Shown here piece after piece: positions 1 to 7,134 of a DNA stretch of 34,074 nt (position 1 is its first letter; each line of letters opens with the position of its first letter). Origin of the DNA: Verrucomicrobiota bacterium. GTDB lineage: Bacteria; Verrucomicrobiota; Kiritimatiellia; JAHIZV01. The notes below the pieces were generated by a model. That model saw only the letters and a program-made list of their open reading frames with translations. It did not search any database and was not told where the DNA came from. Location of the stretch: positions 1 through 34,074 of the forward strand of contig JAHIZV010000092.1 in the NCBI GenBank assembly GCA_018814445.1, given 5' to 3'. Both the position numbers and the translations under genes were made by a program.

Positions 1-205
1 TGACTGGAACGACTGGGAAATACGACATGAGCCTATCAATGTCCTCGAGTTCACGAGATCCCCTTACTCCCGCGTATAGCTCTGCCATCACTATGGAAGG
101 AATTTGAATCGCCCTCGCATGAAGCTCAACGCAGGCGAGAGCGGCGCTTCGACCTCGCAGGTAGTCGACGAGAACGTCACTGTCAAACAGCACTGGTCTC
201 TTCAT
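1..205 (-). CDS. vapC: VapC-like PIN-domain toxin, 3' end cut by window
   Basis: Translating the minus strand from the ATG at 205 gives 68 codons without a stop before the window edge. The start reads MKRPVLFDSDVLVDYLRG, the usual opening of PIN-domain ribonucleases, with the first acidic residues at D8/D10. A second expected acidic residue is E42 in the stretch VMAELYAG. VapC toxins are Mg-dependent endoribonucleases, commonly cutting tRNA or rRNA. The start codon lies one base after the antitoxin stop (TAG at 209-207), which implies translational coupling; no good ribosome binding site of its own is visible. The C-terminal catalytic acids are outside the window, so activity cannot be judged. 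Confidence 0.85.
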   Translation of the reverse strand, partial: MKRPVLFDSDVLVDYLRGRSAALACVELHARAIQIPSIVMAELYAGVRGSRELEDIDRLMSYFPVVPV

Positions 206-206
206 T

Positions 207-440
207 CTATCGCCTGTCCCACTCTTCTCTCAGCTTCCTCAGGTCGGGCAAATCCGTCCTGTCTTTCCAGATTCCCGCAGTTTCGCGGATCACCTGTAGC
301 TTTCTACGATGAGATTTCTTCTCAATAAGCGTGTCTATTGCCTCACGGATCAGATCGCTCTTAGATCTTCCGCTTTTTGACGACAGATTCTTCAGTTCCA
401 CGTGCTCTTCCTCTGTTAGATATACCTGTGTTCTGATCAT
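207..440 (-). CDS. vapB: Ribbon-helix-helix (VapB/CopG-like) antitoxin
   Basis: This 77-residue protein starts MIRTQVYLTEEEHVELK, a beta-strand followed by a helix typical of ribbon-helix-helix DNA-binding proteins. The phrase SGRSKSDLIREAIDTLIEKK is the second helix of the fold. The C-terminal part (about residues 45-77, ending REEWDRR) would be the toxin-binding tail. The ATG at 440 is preceded by a good ribosome binding site (GAGGTGA, six bases upstream). It forms a two-gene operon with the PIN toxin, and the promoter just upstream carries three copies of an octamer that fits autoregulation by a dimeric RHH repressor. The assignment as antitoxin rests on both fold and neighbour. Confidence 0.85.
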   Translation of the reverse strand: MIRTQVYLTEEEHVELKNLSSKSGRSKSDLIREAIDTLIEKKSHRRKLQVIRETAGIWKDRTDLPDLRKLREEWDRR

Positions 441-456
441 GGCTCACCTCAGTGTA

Positions 457-494
457 GATGTATATACTATACATCGCTATTATACATCTGTCTA
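457..494 (-). promoter_or_regulatory. Promoter and operator of the vapBC pair
   Basis: On the minus strand a -35 box TAGACA (494-489) is followed after 17 bp by a -10 box TATAGT (471-466), placing the transcription start about 20 bases before the antitoxin ATG. Three copies of the octamer TATACATC overlap these boxes: 481-488 and 468-475 in one orientation and 457-464 in the other. Such repeated half-sites are typical operators for ribbon-helix-helix antitoxins. The boxes are seen directly; repression is inferred. Confidence 0.65.
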
Positions 495-528
495 CATAGA
501 CAAGGTACCCGTACGCGTCCCCATCCAA

Positions 529-556
529 GAACCAGGAACAACAAACCAGGAAACCG
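529..556 (-). repeat. Heptamer array N (GGTTTC type)
   Basis: Four tandem 7-bp units starting at 529, 536, 543 and 550 (for example GAACCAG, GAACAAC on the plus strand; GGTTTC type on the minus strand). It begins 12 bases after the stop codon of the GspK-like gene. Confidence 0.6.
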
Positions 557-574
557 AATAGCGAACGCTATTCG
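555..574 (-). terminator. Short perfect hairpin at the end of the pseudopilin operon
   Basis: CGAATAGCG (555-563) and CGCTATTCG (566-574) are perfect inverted copies overlapping the stop codon of the GspK-like gene. There is no T-run after it on the minus strand, so it is a poor intrinsic terminator; it may instead protect the 3' end of the mRNA. Confidence 0.4.
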
Positions 575-2727
575 TATATCCACTTGAAGAAGCGGACGAA
601 CGTCGGATAGTAACCGTCGCCATCTTCATCAACCGGATCACGCCAGACTAGTGCCACTGCACGCTGGTCGGCGGTGACTTCGCTATCAGTGATGCGGTTG
701 TTATCCCGGTCCTTCCCCGCCTGCGCTGCCATGACGACCAGGAATAGATTCTGACGATACCGGAACAGGCGGTGCGTATTGGCTATCACCGACTCAACCT
801 GACTGTCTGTAAGACCGAGAGCTGTCTTCAGATTCGCCAATCCGGTTGTTTTTCCGATGACTGAGGATCCCGCCACGTTCTGCCCTGTCGGAAGTGTCGT
901 CAAGCTCTTGATATTGGCAGCGATCTCGTCGGCCTGTTGCGCGACCGCAGCGCCCGCCTCCAGCGCCGCCAGTACAGGACCGCCAGGGTAGTCCTGGATC
1001 GGCGCATTGTTGAGCACTGCGGTCAGCACTTCAGGAAACGGAGTATTGATGTTGACGAGACCTCGCCTGATCTTTCGCTCATCGACGCCGCTGAAATAGT
1101 CGAGCACGGGATGCAGAGGATTTCCTCCGCCGGCAGCATTGTTGTACAGCGCGATTGTTCTCCACGGACTGCCGACGCTGAGGAAGCCCAGCTCTGCTAC
1201 GTTTGAGACAGGACCATCACGAACAAACATCGTACTCGGTCCTTCGGCTCCAGTTGCGTTGAGGTTCACCTGTCCCAGTGTCAAACCCGCACCCGCCCAG
1301 TGCGTGCTATTGTAGTTCATCCTCGGATCGATTACAGAAATTCCCTCGGAGCTGCCCTTCTTGCTCCCGACCGGATCTGCGGGCGTGAAGGATACTACGT
1401 TTAGATTCGGAAAGGCGGGCCCATACGTAACCGAGTCAACCGTGGATCCCCCGGTGGTCACCGTAATCGCGCCGAGGGTCGAACCGGCGATTCCAACGAT
1501 AACCGGAGCAGGATTGACTGGCGCAACCGTGCCGACGAGAAACGTGTTTGTATAGAAACTGAAGGCTTTCGGGGTGAATGCGGGAGATGGACCGGGCGCA
1601 ATAGCAACAGGAGTAAGAGGCGAACCCGGAGGGATGACACCGATTGTGGGTTGAGCGACATTGATGGTGAATGGGACGGTGGAATCGGTCGGGAACGGAT
1701 ACCACGTTTCCACGGTCACATACAGATTGTGAGTATAGACGTTGTTCATCCCGCCGCTTCCGTCGGGGACCTGCGTATAGACCACCTGGTTGCTCATCAC
1801 GATCTCGTTGATCATCGGCACACGTTCGGTGTTGAAACTGGCCAGGGCCGTCGCGTTGTCGGGCTGATTAGGAATGATATCGGCATCCACGTAGTCGAGA
1901 AGGTTCTCGAACACTTCGGAAGGATTCGGCACGCCGCACGCCGTGAGCTTGGCTTCAACGTTAGTTTCCAGTCCGTTCAAAACAGTGTCGGTAACATCCA
2001 GCGGAATTCTCCCTCCGCTATTAACCGGTGTCGGCGGCGTGTTGTGGACTCTATTGCTCGCAAATCGGGAATACACATAGAAGTATCGCGGATTCCCTCC
2101 GCTCCACGTACTCGCACCTCCCAGGAGAGCCAACTCCCTAAGCCCATCGAATCTTTTGTATGTGCTGGTAAGAGTACGGAAAGAATTCGAACTGACCACA
2201 TCAGGCGGGTACAAATCGGCAACGGAAATCTGATAGCCATCGGCTCCGTCCAGACGATTGCTGCGCCCCGCAAAGTTTGCGTCCAGGAAGCCGGAGCAGT
2301 CGAAGATCAGATACGCGAAGCGACCGATCGCTTCTCCCGTGTCGGGATCGTCGATAGGCAGCCAATGGGCCGCTGTTGCTGACGTATGAAACATCACCGG
2401 CACGAAATTGGTGACACCGCCGACAAATATGTTGGTCGACAATGGCGAGCCGCCTGAATCCGTCGATTTCTTCACCACAAAATCGGGGTAGAGAAGATTC
2501 GCACCGGTCAAATCCGAGTCGTAATCCTCAATTGCTCGCGTCAATGCGACATCTATGAATTGTCGCGCGCGGGCGACCTCAACATAACTGCTGGACGCGA
2601 TACGTTCTGTTCGCATCGATATCGAAAACGAAACGGCCAGTATGACCATCACGGCCAGAAAACCCAGGACCATGACGAGCGCTATGCCGTCTCTGCTGTC
2701 TCTTCTACTGCTATGAAATTCAATCAT
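568..2727 (-). CDS. GspK-like large minor pseudopilin (type II secretion)
   Basis: A 719-residue protein whose N-terminus has a short basic leader (about residues 1-13, ending RRDSRDG) followed by the hydrophobic stretch IALVMVLGFLAVMVILAVSF (15-34), the pattern of GspK-type minor pseudopilins, which lack the usual E+5. The mature part has a SAM-like/helical middle typical of GspK (YVEVARARQFIDVALTRAIEDY near 47-68). It is roughly twice the length of classical GspK (about 330 residues), because of a long Pro/Val/Thr-rich insertion around residues 340-470. It is the last gene of the cluster and overlaps the preceding J-like gene by 8 bases. In classical systems GspK caps the pseudopilus with GspI and GspJ. 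A related possibility is the four-gene 'Verru_Chthon cassette' described in Verrucomicrobia, of which this would be the large member. Confidence 0.7.
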   Translation of the reverse strand: MIEFHSSRRDSRDGIALVMVLGFLAVMVILAVSFSISMRTERIASSSYVEVARARQFIDVALTRAIEDYDSDLTGANLLYPDFVVKKSTDSGGSPLSTNIFVGGVTNFVPVMFHTSATAAHWLPIDDPDTGEAIGRFAYLIFDCSGFLDANFAGRSNRLDGADGYQISVADLYPPDVVSSNSFRTLTSTYKRFDGLRELALLGGASTWSGGNPRYFYVYSRFASNRVHNTPPTPVNSGGRIPLDVTDTVLNGLETNVEAKLTACGVPNPSEVFENLLDYVDADIIPNQPDNATALASFNTERVPMINEIVMSNQVVYTQVPDGSGGMNNVYTHNLYVTVETWYPFPTDSTVPFTINVAQPTIGVIPPGSPLTPVAIAPGPSPAFTPKAFSFYTNTFLVGTVAPVNPAPVIVGIAGSTLGAITVTTGGSTVDSVTYGPAFPNLNVVSFTPADPVGSKKGSSEGISVIDPRMNYNSTHWAGAGLTLGQVNLNATGAEGPSTMFVRDGPVSNVAELGFLSVGSPWRTIALYNNAAGGGNPLHPVLDYFSGVDERKIRRGLVNINTPFPEVLTAVLNNAPIQDYPGGPVLAALEAGAAVAQQADEIAANIKSLTTLPTGQNVAGSSVIGKTTGLANLKTALGLTDSQVESVIANTHRLFRYRQNLFLVVMAAQAGKDRDNNRITDSEVTADQRAVALVWRDPVDEDGDGYYPTFVRFFKWIYE

Positions 2728-3619
2728 TCAGGTATCCGAGGGTGTTTCGAAAGTACACTCTTGCGAAGTATCGGCGCGCTCTCTGGCGCGCGTAGTCGGA
2801 AGCTTCTTTCTGAGCGGCGGCCGTGTTTGGCGTGGCTATCGTCGCCACCCTCTCAGCATCATCTTCGTCAAGCATCTCAAGCAGGATGTCAAGAAAGACG
2901 GGCGGTCCTGTGTCTCCGGTGTAGTACGCTGCCGGGTTGTGCGGCGATATCCTTTTGAGACCCCCCTGACCGCCCTCGGCATAGGGTTCGGCCCCGGGAC
3001 CGCTGAATCCGGCGACATATGACCCGGTGGAATAGTACCAGATATCGAACGACCAGACATTCTCCGCAACGATATCGGATTTGTAGTTTCCTCCGATGTT
3101 AAAGTCATTTCCTGCCGCGCCTGCGACACACCAGTCCCGTGTCTTGTATGAAGCCTGATTGCTGTTCTTCGTGAACGCCCGCATCAGCTTGTACTTGAAA
3201 GGTATAGCGGCGCCGGTCGTATCGACCATGTTCGTGATGTAGTAGACTACCTCCTGCAGGCTGCGGTCTCCCGAAGTGACGTTGTCACTCAAGTTCAGGA
3301 AATAGAGCCGGTCTCCCCGGGGATCATCGTTGACCGGATCGTAGGTAAAGTCCCCGATCTCCCAGTCCTGGTAGTGCGCCATCGTGAAGTTCGTCGAAAT
3401 GACCGCGGTCCCGAGATCTCTCGCCATGAAATCCATCACCGCCCGGCCGGCCATGTTGCCCTGCGCGCTCCGCTGACCGAGTGTCCACGCCCGTTGACTC
3501 TCACTGAACATGCGCGCAAGCATCAGGACAAGAACAGCAAGAACAGCCATCGCCGCCAGGAGTTCGACCAGTGTGAACCCGCGACTTATCCTGACTACTC
3601 TATGCCGAAGTGGACGCAT
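2720..3619 (-). CDS. GspJ-like minor pseudopilin
   Basis: A 299-residue protein with a class III prepilin leader: basic residues then [20 protein letters not shown] (residues 15-33). Cleavage would fall before F16 with E20 as the +5 glutamate. The remainder contains the helix VMDFMARDLGTAV usual after the pilin helix in GspJ-like proteins (TIGR/Pfam prepilin N-methylation signature). It would be processed at the inner membrane by a PilD-type peptidase and assembled at the tip of a pseudopilus with the I- and K-like neighbours. The stop overlaps the start of the K-like gene, and it is 6 bases from the I-like gene, so the genes are one operon. No peptidase, secretin or ATPase gene lies in this window. 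Confidence 0.75.
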   Translation of the reverse strand: MRPLRHRVVRISRGFTLVELLAAMAVLAVLVLMLARMFSESQRAWTLGQRSAQGNMAGRAVMDFMARDLGTAVISTNFTMAHYQDWEIGDFTYDPVNDDPRGDRLYFLNLSDNVTSGDRSLQEVVYYITNMVDTTGAAIPFKYKLMRAFTKNSNQASYKTRDWCVAGAAGNDFNIGGNYKSDIVAENVWSFDIWYYSTGSYVAGFSGPGAEPYAEGGQGGLKRISPHNPAAYYTGDTGPPVFLDILLEMLDEDDAERVATIATPNTAAAQKEASDYARQRARRYFARVYFRNTLGYLND

Positions 3620-3625
3620 ATAGAA

Positions 3626-4201
3626 CTACTCTCCGTAACGGTGCATTTCCGTGTAAAATATGTAGGCATCATCCTCGTTGTAGGCTCCGGCGCCGTCCGA
3701 AGTTCCTGCTGGCGGCTGTCCGAATTCACCCGGCCACACGGCGAGCCGGAGATACATGCTGGAGGGTGGACTGTCGACCACATCAAGTTTGTAGCGAACG
3801 CCGTACTCGTAGTTGATGAACGAATCTCCGATTCCAAAACCGTATATGTAGACGTTCGTTTCGACTCGGTTTGAATTAGGTCTCGGTCTGACGTCCGAAG
3901 TATCCAGCAGCTGTTGCGACGCCATGTCCGGAAGTGTAAGAGAGACGGACACTGGCGTGTTTGTGTAAGCGGCGAGCGCCTCAGTACCGTATATGGCACG
4001 AAAAGAATTGAACACCTCATCCGCAAAGCCGACGATACGCGTTTCGTCGGTCGCCGCCTTGACGGCCCGCATCGCCGAAGGAAACAATCCCAGTACGGCC
4101 AGACAGCCCACGGCTACAACCATCAAGGCGAGGGTTACCTCGACAAGCGTGAAGCCCGCGATCTTCCGGCTGGTTGAATCAGATGTAGTCAAAGTACTCA
4201 C
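3626..4201 (-). CDS. GspI/PilV-like minor pseudopilin
   Basis: A 191-residue protein beginning at a GTG (4201) preceded by AAGGA. The leader MSTLTTSDSTSRKIAG is followed by FTLVEVTLALMVVAVGCLAV, the prepilin cleavage/methylation signature with E at +5, and then GLFPSAMRAVKAA, typical for GspI/PilV-like proteins. The mature C-terminus is short and mainly beta. The gene overlaps the H-like gene by 23 bases, indicating tight coupling. The family member sits between H- and J-like genes, as in gsp operons. The specific class (I versus PilV) cannot be settled from the sequence alone. Confidence 0.7.
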   Translation of the reverse strand: MSTLTTSDSTSRKIAGFTLVEVTLALMVVAVGCLAVLGLFPSAMRAVKAATDETRIVGFADEVFNSFRAIYGTEALAAYTNTPVSVSLTLPDMASQQLLDTSDVRPRPNSNRVETNVYIYGFGIGDSFINYEYGVRYKLDVVDSPPSSMYLRLAVWPGEFGQPPAGTSDGAGAYNEDDAYIFYTEMHRYGE

Positions 4202-4811
4202 GAATCCTTGTTAAACCGGTGAGAGGAAATATGTCGATGCTGAAGAGCATGGCCGTGTCGGGTTTCACAGTTGGAGTGATCGTGCCTCCCGTTGATGTCA
4301 CCCACCCCTCCGCCATGAATATCTCCTTGTTGCTCGTGGGTATCGTTGACCCGTCAGGTTTGAAGATAACGCAAATGTAATTGCGACCGTCAATCGTGAT
4401 CGTTTGAGGTGTTCCACTCCAGAGGTTTTTCTGGGCAGAGGGCTCGAAGACCGAATCGAAGATCACACCCTCAGGGAGGTAGCGCCAGTCTCCGATAAAC
4501 TTCTCCGACACCGTGTAGATGCTGTATGACCGGAACGCCTTCTGCTCCGCCTCGATGTCATCCGTGTAGGTGATGCCGTCGTCCGCGATAACCAGATAGG
4601 TCCGCTCATGATGAGTAATCGCCCACTGCCGGGCGAGCGACATCGTGGTCTGCAGATTACTCACCGCGCTTTTGACTTTCGATCCGCGCGACATTCCCGT
4701 GAACGCAGGCAATCCGATGGCGACGATAATACCGATGATCGCGATCACGATCAGCATCTCTAGAATGGTAAAGGCACGTCGGCCCTTTCGGATATGATTC
4801 AGATGCTCCAT
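4179..4811 (-). CDS. GspH-like minor pseudopilin
   Basis: A 210-residue protein with the prepilin signature AFTILEMLIVIAIIGIIVAI (residues 14-33), here with A instead of G at -1, which PilD enzymes tolerate. It is followed by the helix VKSAVSNLQTTMSLARQWAI, characteristic of GspH/FimT proteins, and a C-terminal beta domain. Its ATG is three bases after the stop of the G-like gene, without a visible ribosome binding site, so translation is probably coupled. In type II systems GspH is a minor pseudopilin below the I-J-K tip. Confidence 0.75.
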   Translation of the reverse strand: MEHLNHIRKGRRAFTILEMLIVIAIIGIIVAIGLPAFTGMSRGSKVKSAVSNLQTTMSLARQWAITHHERTYLVIADDGITYTDDIEAEQKAFRSYSIYTVSEKFIGDWRYLPEGVIFDSVFEPSAQKNLWSGTPQTITIDGRNYICVIFKPDGSTIPTSNKEIFMAEGWVTSTGGTITPTVKPDTAMLFSIDIFPLTGLTRIREYFDYI

Positions 4812-4814
4812 GAC

Positions 4815-5411
4815 TTAGTCGCTGTAGGAATAGACGTTGTCGTTTGTGGTGCTCTCAGTGCTGTCCAGCCCGTAGCTGTATACAATCGCCACGTCGGCAT
4901 ATGTATTCCCGCTGCCAACCGCTGTTCCGCTGAACTGGATACGTTCGTCGTAGGTCGCATCCATCACGACCGCATACTGCGTACCCCAGGGATCTTCATA
5001 CTCGCCATCAGATGCCCCTTTCTGGGACTCCAGAAACCGGATCTCCCGGCGGTTGTAGATGATAGCATTGCCAGTCCCAACCGCGGGCTCGCCTGTAAGT
5101 ATCTGGATCAGCTTCTTGCAGTCATCACCGGTGTACTTCACGTCATTATCCGCACCTTGATCACTCTGTTTCAGAGGAAGCTTCCCGTACTCGGTCAGAT
5201 ACGAGCGGATCGCCCCATGAATAGCCGAAATCTCCGTCTTAGCCTGAGCTTTCTTCGCCGCCTTCCTAACCGTTGACGCCACGGGAAAAAGCATCCCGGC
5301 CAGGATCGCGATAATTGCCACCACGACCAGAAGTTCGACCAGGGTGAAGCCCTGGCTTCGCCCGGGGCTTGGGTTTCGGTGTTCAGGTTTCGGTGTCCGG
5401 TGTTGCTTCAT
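4815..5411 (-). CDS. GspG-like major pseudopilin
   Basis: The pilin signature [20 protein letters not shown] is followed by a helix and by a loop with EYGKLP, as in GspG proteins that use a calcium-binding C-terminal loop. I place the start at the ATG at 5411 (198 residues), with AAAGGA seven bases upstream; an in-frame ATG at 5417 is possible and the longest frame reaches 5504. The leader before the cleavage site is unusually long (MKQHRTPKPEHRNPSPGRSQ) because it is encoded by heptamer array A. It heads the run G-H-I-J-K. It would form the shaft of a pseudopilus that pushes substrates through an outer-membrane secretin. Confidence 0.75.
   Translation of the reverse strand: MKQHRTPKPEHRNPSPGRSQGFTLVELLVVVAIIAILAGMLFPVASTVRKAAKKAQAKTEISAIHGAIRSYLTEYGKLPLKQSDQGADNDVKYTGDDCKKLIQILTGEPAVGTGNAIIYNRREIRFLESQKGASDGEYEDPWGTQYAVVMDATYDERIQFSGTAVGSGNTYADVAIVYSYGLDSTESTTNDNVYSYSD
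5372..5406 (+). repeat. Heptamer array A (GGTTTCG/GTGTTCA type), inside the pseudopilin leader
   Basis: Five tandem 7-bp units start at 5372, 5379, 5386, 5393 and 5400 (for example GGTTTCG, GTGTTCA). The array lies in the first codons of the GspG-like gene on the opposite strand, so it is translated there as a basic, proline-rich leader. Confidence 0.65.
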
Positions 5412-5488
5412 CACCATTTCCTTTGGTTGTCCATTCACAATCGTAATCCTAATCAGAGTCGCCAACTGCCTTCCGCATTCAGGAGTCT

Positions 5489-5896
5489 CTACTCCTTCGC
5501 CCATTCCTCCGATGCATCGAGAACTTCTTTGTAGGTCGACAAGGCGTGAGGAATCGTCGACAAGATCATATTATCGTCAATATCTTCGTACAAATGCGTG
5601 AGTATGTTCCGTTGACCGGATGCCTTGCGCAGGCTTTCCGCAAGTTCATCGTCCATCAGTTTCGCTTTCGCCGCTTCAGTGAATATACCCCGATACGTCT
5701 CCGGGACCTCAATGTTCAGTCTTTTCAACTCATGCGCCATCATGTCGGCGGAGATCTCCAGGAGAAGGACGAGCAACCGTTCGACTTCATAGCGCACGGC
5801 ATCGTAGCCCGCCGGATCGAGATACTCATGCCTGCTCAATCTTTCCAGGTACTTGCAGAGCAAAGCCTGTTTTCTTCTATATACCTCAGGAGACAT
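5489..5896 (-). CDS. hepT: HEPN (HepT-like) toxin
   Basis: This 135-residue, all-helical protein contains RNILTHLY at residues 96-103, a perfect R-X4-H-X-Y motif (R96, H101, Y103) that forms the RNase site in HepT-type HEPN proteins. The tyrosine is the residue modified with AMP by partner MNT antitoxins. Its start overlaps the end of the nucleotidyltransferase gene by 11 bases, the standard MNT-HEPN order. A small hairpin (AGGAGT at 5481-5486, ACTCCT at 5491-5496) overlaps its stop codon. The pair sits inside a pseudopilin cluster where it has no obvious role, and is bracketed by heptamer arrays, suggesting it was acquired there. Confidence 0.8.
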   Translation of the reverse strand: MSPEVYRRKQALLCKYLERLSRHEYLDPAGYDAVRYEVERLLVLLLEISADMMAHELKRLNIEVPETYRGIFTEAAKAKLMDDELAESLRKASGQRNILTHLYEDIDDNMILSTIPHALSTYKEVLDASEEWAKE

Positions 5897-6317
5897 CTGA
5901 CGTCAGTTCCTTGATCCTTGTCTTGAGTTGCTCGTTCCTTTGTCTGAAACGAATCTCCGCGTCCATATACCTGCGGGCGGCCAGTGAAAGTTCATCCATG
6001 TAAAGGCCTTCCCGCTTCTCGAAGACCGGCTGCCCGCGAACGGTCACTTCCCGCGCCAGCGTCGGGTCGGTCCATCGCTCCATCCAGACCACGTCCAATT
6101 CCCTGTCGAGTTTGTCCGCAAGGGCGCCATACAGTTCGACCTTCTCATCCGCCGACAAATGCTTCGTCGTCCAAACCGCCAGATCAACGTCCGACGCTGG
6201 TCCCGGCCTGCCGGAGACGGCGGACCCGAAGACAGTGCACAGATCGACGACGCCTGAATCCGCGCAGACCTGTCGGAGTTCATTCAAAGTCGTTCCATCT
6301 ATTCCTGCGGATCTCAT
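5886..6317 (-). CDS. mntA: MNT nucleotidyltransferase antitoxin (MntA-like)
   Basis: A 143-residue minimal nucleotidyltransferase with G31-S32 followed by D43-V-D45, an exact GSX10DXD active-site motif. MntA-type antitoxins transfer AMP to a tyrosine of the partner HEPN ribonuclease and so inactivate it. The C-terminal region (about 110-143) is helical. The ATG at 6317 has no ribosome binding site: the bases immediately upstream are a degenerate heptamer run (6319-6338), so either it is translated without a Shine-Dalgarno or its leader has been replaced by the repeat. It overlaps the toxin gene by 11 bases. Confidence 0.8.
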   Translation of the reverse strand: MRSAGIDGTTLNELRQVCADSGVVDLCTVFGSAVSGRPGPASDVDLAVWTTKHLSADEKVELYGALADKLDRELDVVWMERWTDPTLAREVTVRGQPVFEKREGLYMDELSLAARRYMDAEIRFRQRNEQLKTRIKELTSDVS

Positions 6318-6318
6318 T

Positions 6319-6338
6319 GGTTCAGGTTTCGGGTTTTA
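6319..6338 (+). repeat. Short heptamer run A' upstream of the MNT gene
   Basis: Units starting at 6319 (six bases, one missing), 6325 and 6332 follow the GGTTTCG type of arrays A, B and D. It occupies the leader of the MNT gene and, with array A, brackets the HEPN/MNT pair in direct orientation. Confidence 0.5.
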
Positions 6339-6359
6339 GAAAAACATACTACATGCGAT

Positions 6360-6788
6360 CTAGAATCCCGTTCCCCCATCAATATCATCATCGTCCGTCG
6401 ATGCATCCATGCCATCGGACCAGACCCGGAAGTTGTGACGGCTCTCAATATCGATCTTGTAGGAGCGGCCCCAGGGGTCTTCAAAGACTACCTTGCTGTC
6501 ATAATTCGTGAGCGCTTCAAACTCTACCTCTGTCGCCATGTCATACGTCCAGGGAAAGGCAGACGGCCACTTCGGAAATGTATTATTCGCTATAGCATAT
6601 TCGTCAATCGCCTGAGAGAGGCGCTGAATCTCGGCTGCCGCCCGGCTGACGGCGGCTTTGCGGGAGGCAAAAGAACTCAGGCCGACGACGAGACCTATGA
6701 GAATCGTCATGATCGTCATGACAATCAACAGCTCCACAAGCGTGAAGGCGCCACGCCGGTTCCGCGAATCTGTATGCAGGTCAGCCAT
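6360..6788 (-). CDS. GspG-like pseudopilin
   Basis: A 142-residue pseudopilin with leader MADLHTDSRNRRG and the signature [21 protein letters not shown] at +5. The mature domain is short and ends with DPWGRSYKIDI and an acidic tail DDDDIDGG, resembling the calcium-binding C-terminus of GspG-type major pseudopilins (DPWG motif). The start is the ATG at 6788, with AGGAG seven bases upstream; a longer frame to 6818 lacks such a site. It is upstream of the HEPN/MNT pair on the same strand and may once have been contiguous with the rest of the pseudopilin operon. Confidence 0.75.
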   Translation of the reverse strand: MADLHTDSRNRRGAFTLVELLIVMTIMTILIGLVVGLSSFASRKAAVSRAAAEIQRLSQAIDEYAIANNTFPKWPSAFPWTYDMATEVEFEALTNYDSKVVFEDPWGRSYKIDIESRHNFRVWSDGMDASTDDDDIDGGTGF

Positions 6789-6853
6789 CAGCCTTCTCCT
6801 AATAATATACATACCCATTCCAGTCGAGTGTGGACAGGAAGATTAGAATACGC

Positions 6854-6874
6854 GTTAAGCGTTAAACGTTAAAG
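6854..6874 (+). repeat. Heptamer array M (GTTAARC)
   Basis: Three units at 6854, 6861 and 6868 (GTTAAGC, GTTAAAC, then GTTAAAG). It is close to the next array but nine bases out of phase with it. Confidence 0.6.
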
Positions 6875-6883
6875 GAGATTCTG

Positions 6884-6974
6884 GGTCTCGGTGTTCGGTG
6901 TTCGGGTTTCGGTGTTCGGGAAAGACGGATGACTTGGGCGTTGAATGTTGGTTGTTCGTTGTTGGAAGTTGCCT
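6884..6974 (+). repeat. Heptamer arrays B and C in one register
   Basis: Array B has five units from 6884 (GTGTTCG and GGTTTCG types). Array C has five units from 6940 (GTTGAAT, GTTGGTT and variants). The 21 bases between them keep the 7-bp register, so the whole 91-bp tract equals 13 consecutive heptamers, the longest run in the window. Confidence 0.7.
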
Positions 6975-7007
6975 GCCTTCCCACCGCCATCCGCAGGGTC
7001 AGCCACG

Positions 7008-7040
7008 TGAATATTCATCACGCAGCGTGATGAATATTCA
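7008..7040. repeat. 33-bp perfect palindrome
   Basis: Arms 7008-7023 (TGAATATTCATCACGC) and 7025-7040 are perfect inverted copies with one central base. Each arm also contains the 8-bp palindrome GAATATTC. It lies between the large LTD gene and the downstream pseudopilin gene. No T-run follows on either strand, so it is more likely a protein-binding site, RNA processing site or remnant of a mobile repeat than an intrinsic terminator. Confidence 0.75.
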
Positions 7041-7106
7041 GTAACAGACCCTCCACCCATTCTGACTCCCACACAGGGCCGGTGTCGACCGATTCCCAAA
7101 AACTCA

Positions 7107-7134
7107 GGTTTCCAGTTTCAGGTTTCAGGTTTCC
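7107..7134 (+). repeat. Heptamer array D (GGTTTCA)
   Basis: Four units at 7107, 7114, 7121 and 7128 (GGTTTCC, AGTTTCA types). It directly abuts the stop codon (7137-7135) of the LTD protein gene on the minus strand. Confidence 0.65.

Larger units (their letters stand above)
6789..7134. other. Repeat-rich spacer of about 345 bases without a gene
   Basis: This gap holds heptamer arrays M, B, C and D and a 33-bp palindrome (7008-7040), listed separately. I see no coding region; a 76-codon minus-strand frame over it is composed of repeat sequence and is not credible. Confidence 0.7.

Noticed and set aside
1651-2382. Plus-strand frame of 243 codons opposite the GspK-like gene
   Set aside because: Shadow of a strongly supported gene, rich in His/Arg/Ile as expected for antisense frames here.
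7008-7040. Intrinsic terminator
   Set aside because: The stem is strong but neither strand has a downstream T-run.
6884-7134. CRISPR-like array
   Set aside because: Units are 7 bp, contiguous and degenerate with no spacers, and no cas genes are present.
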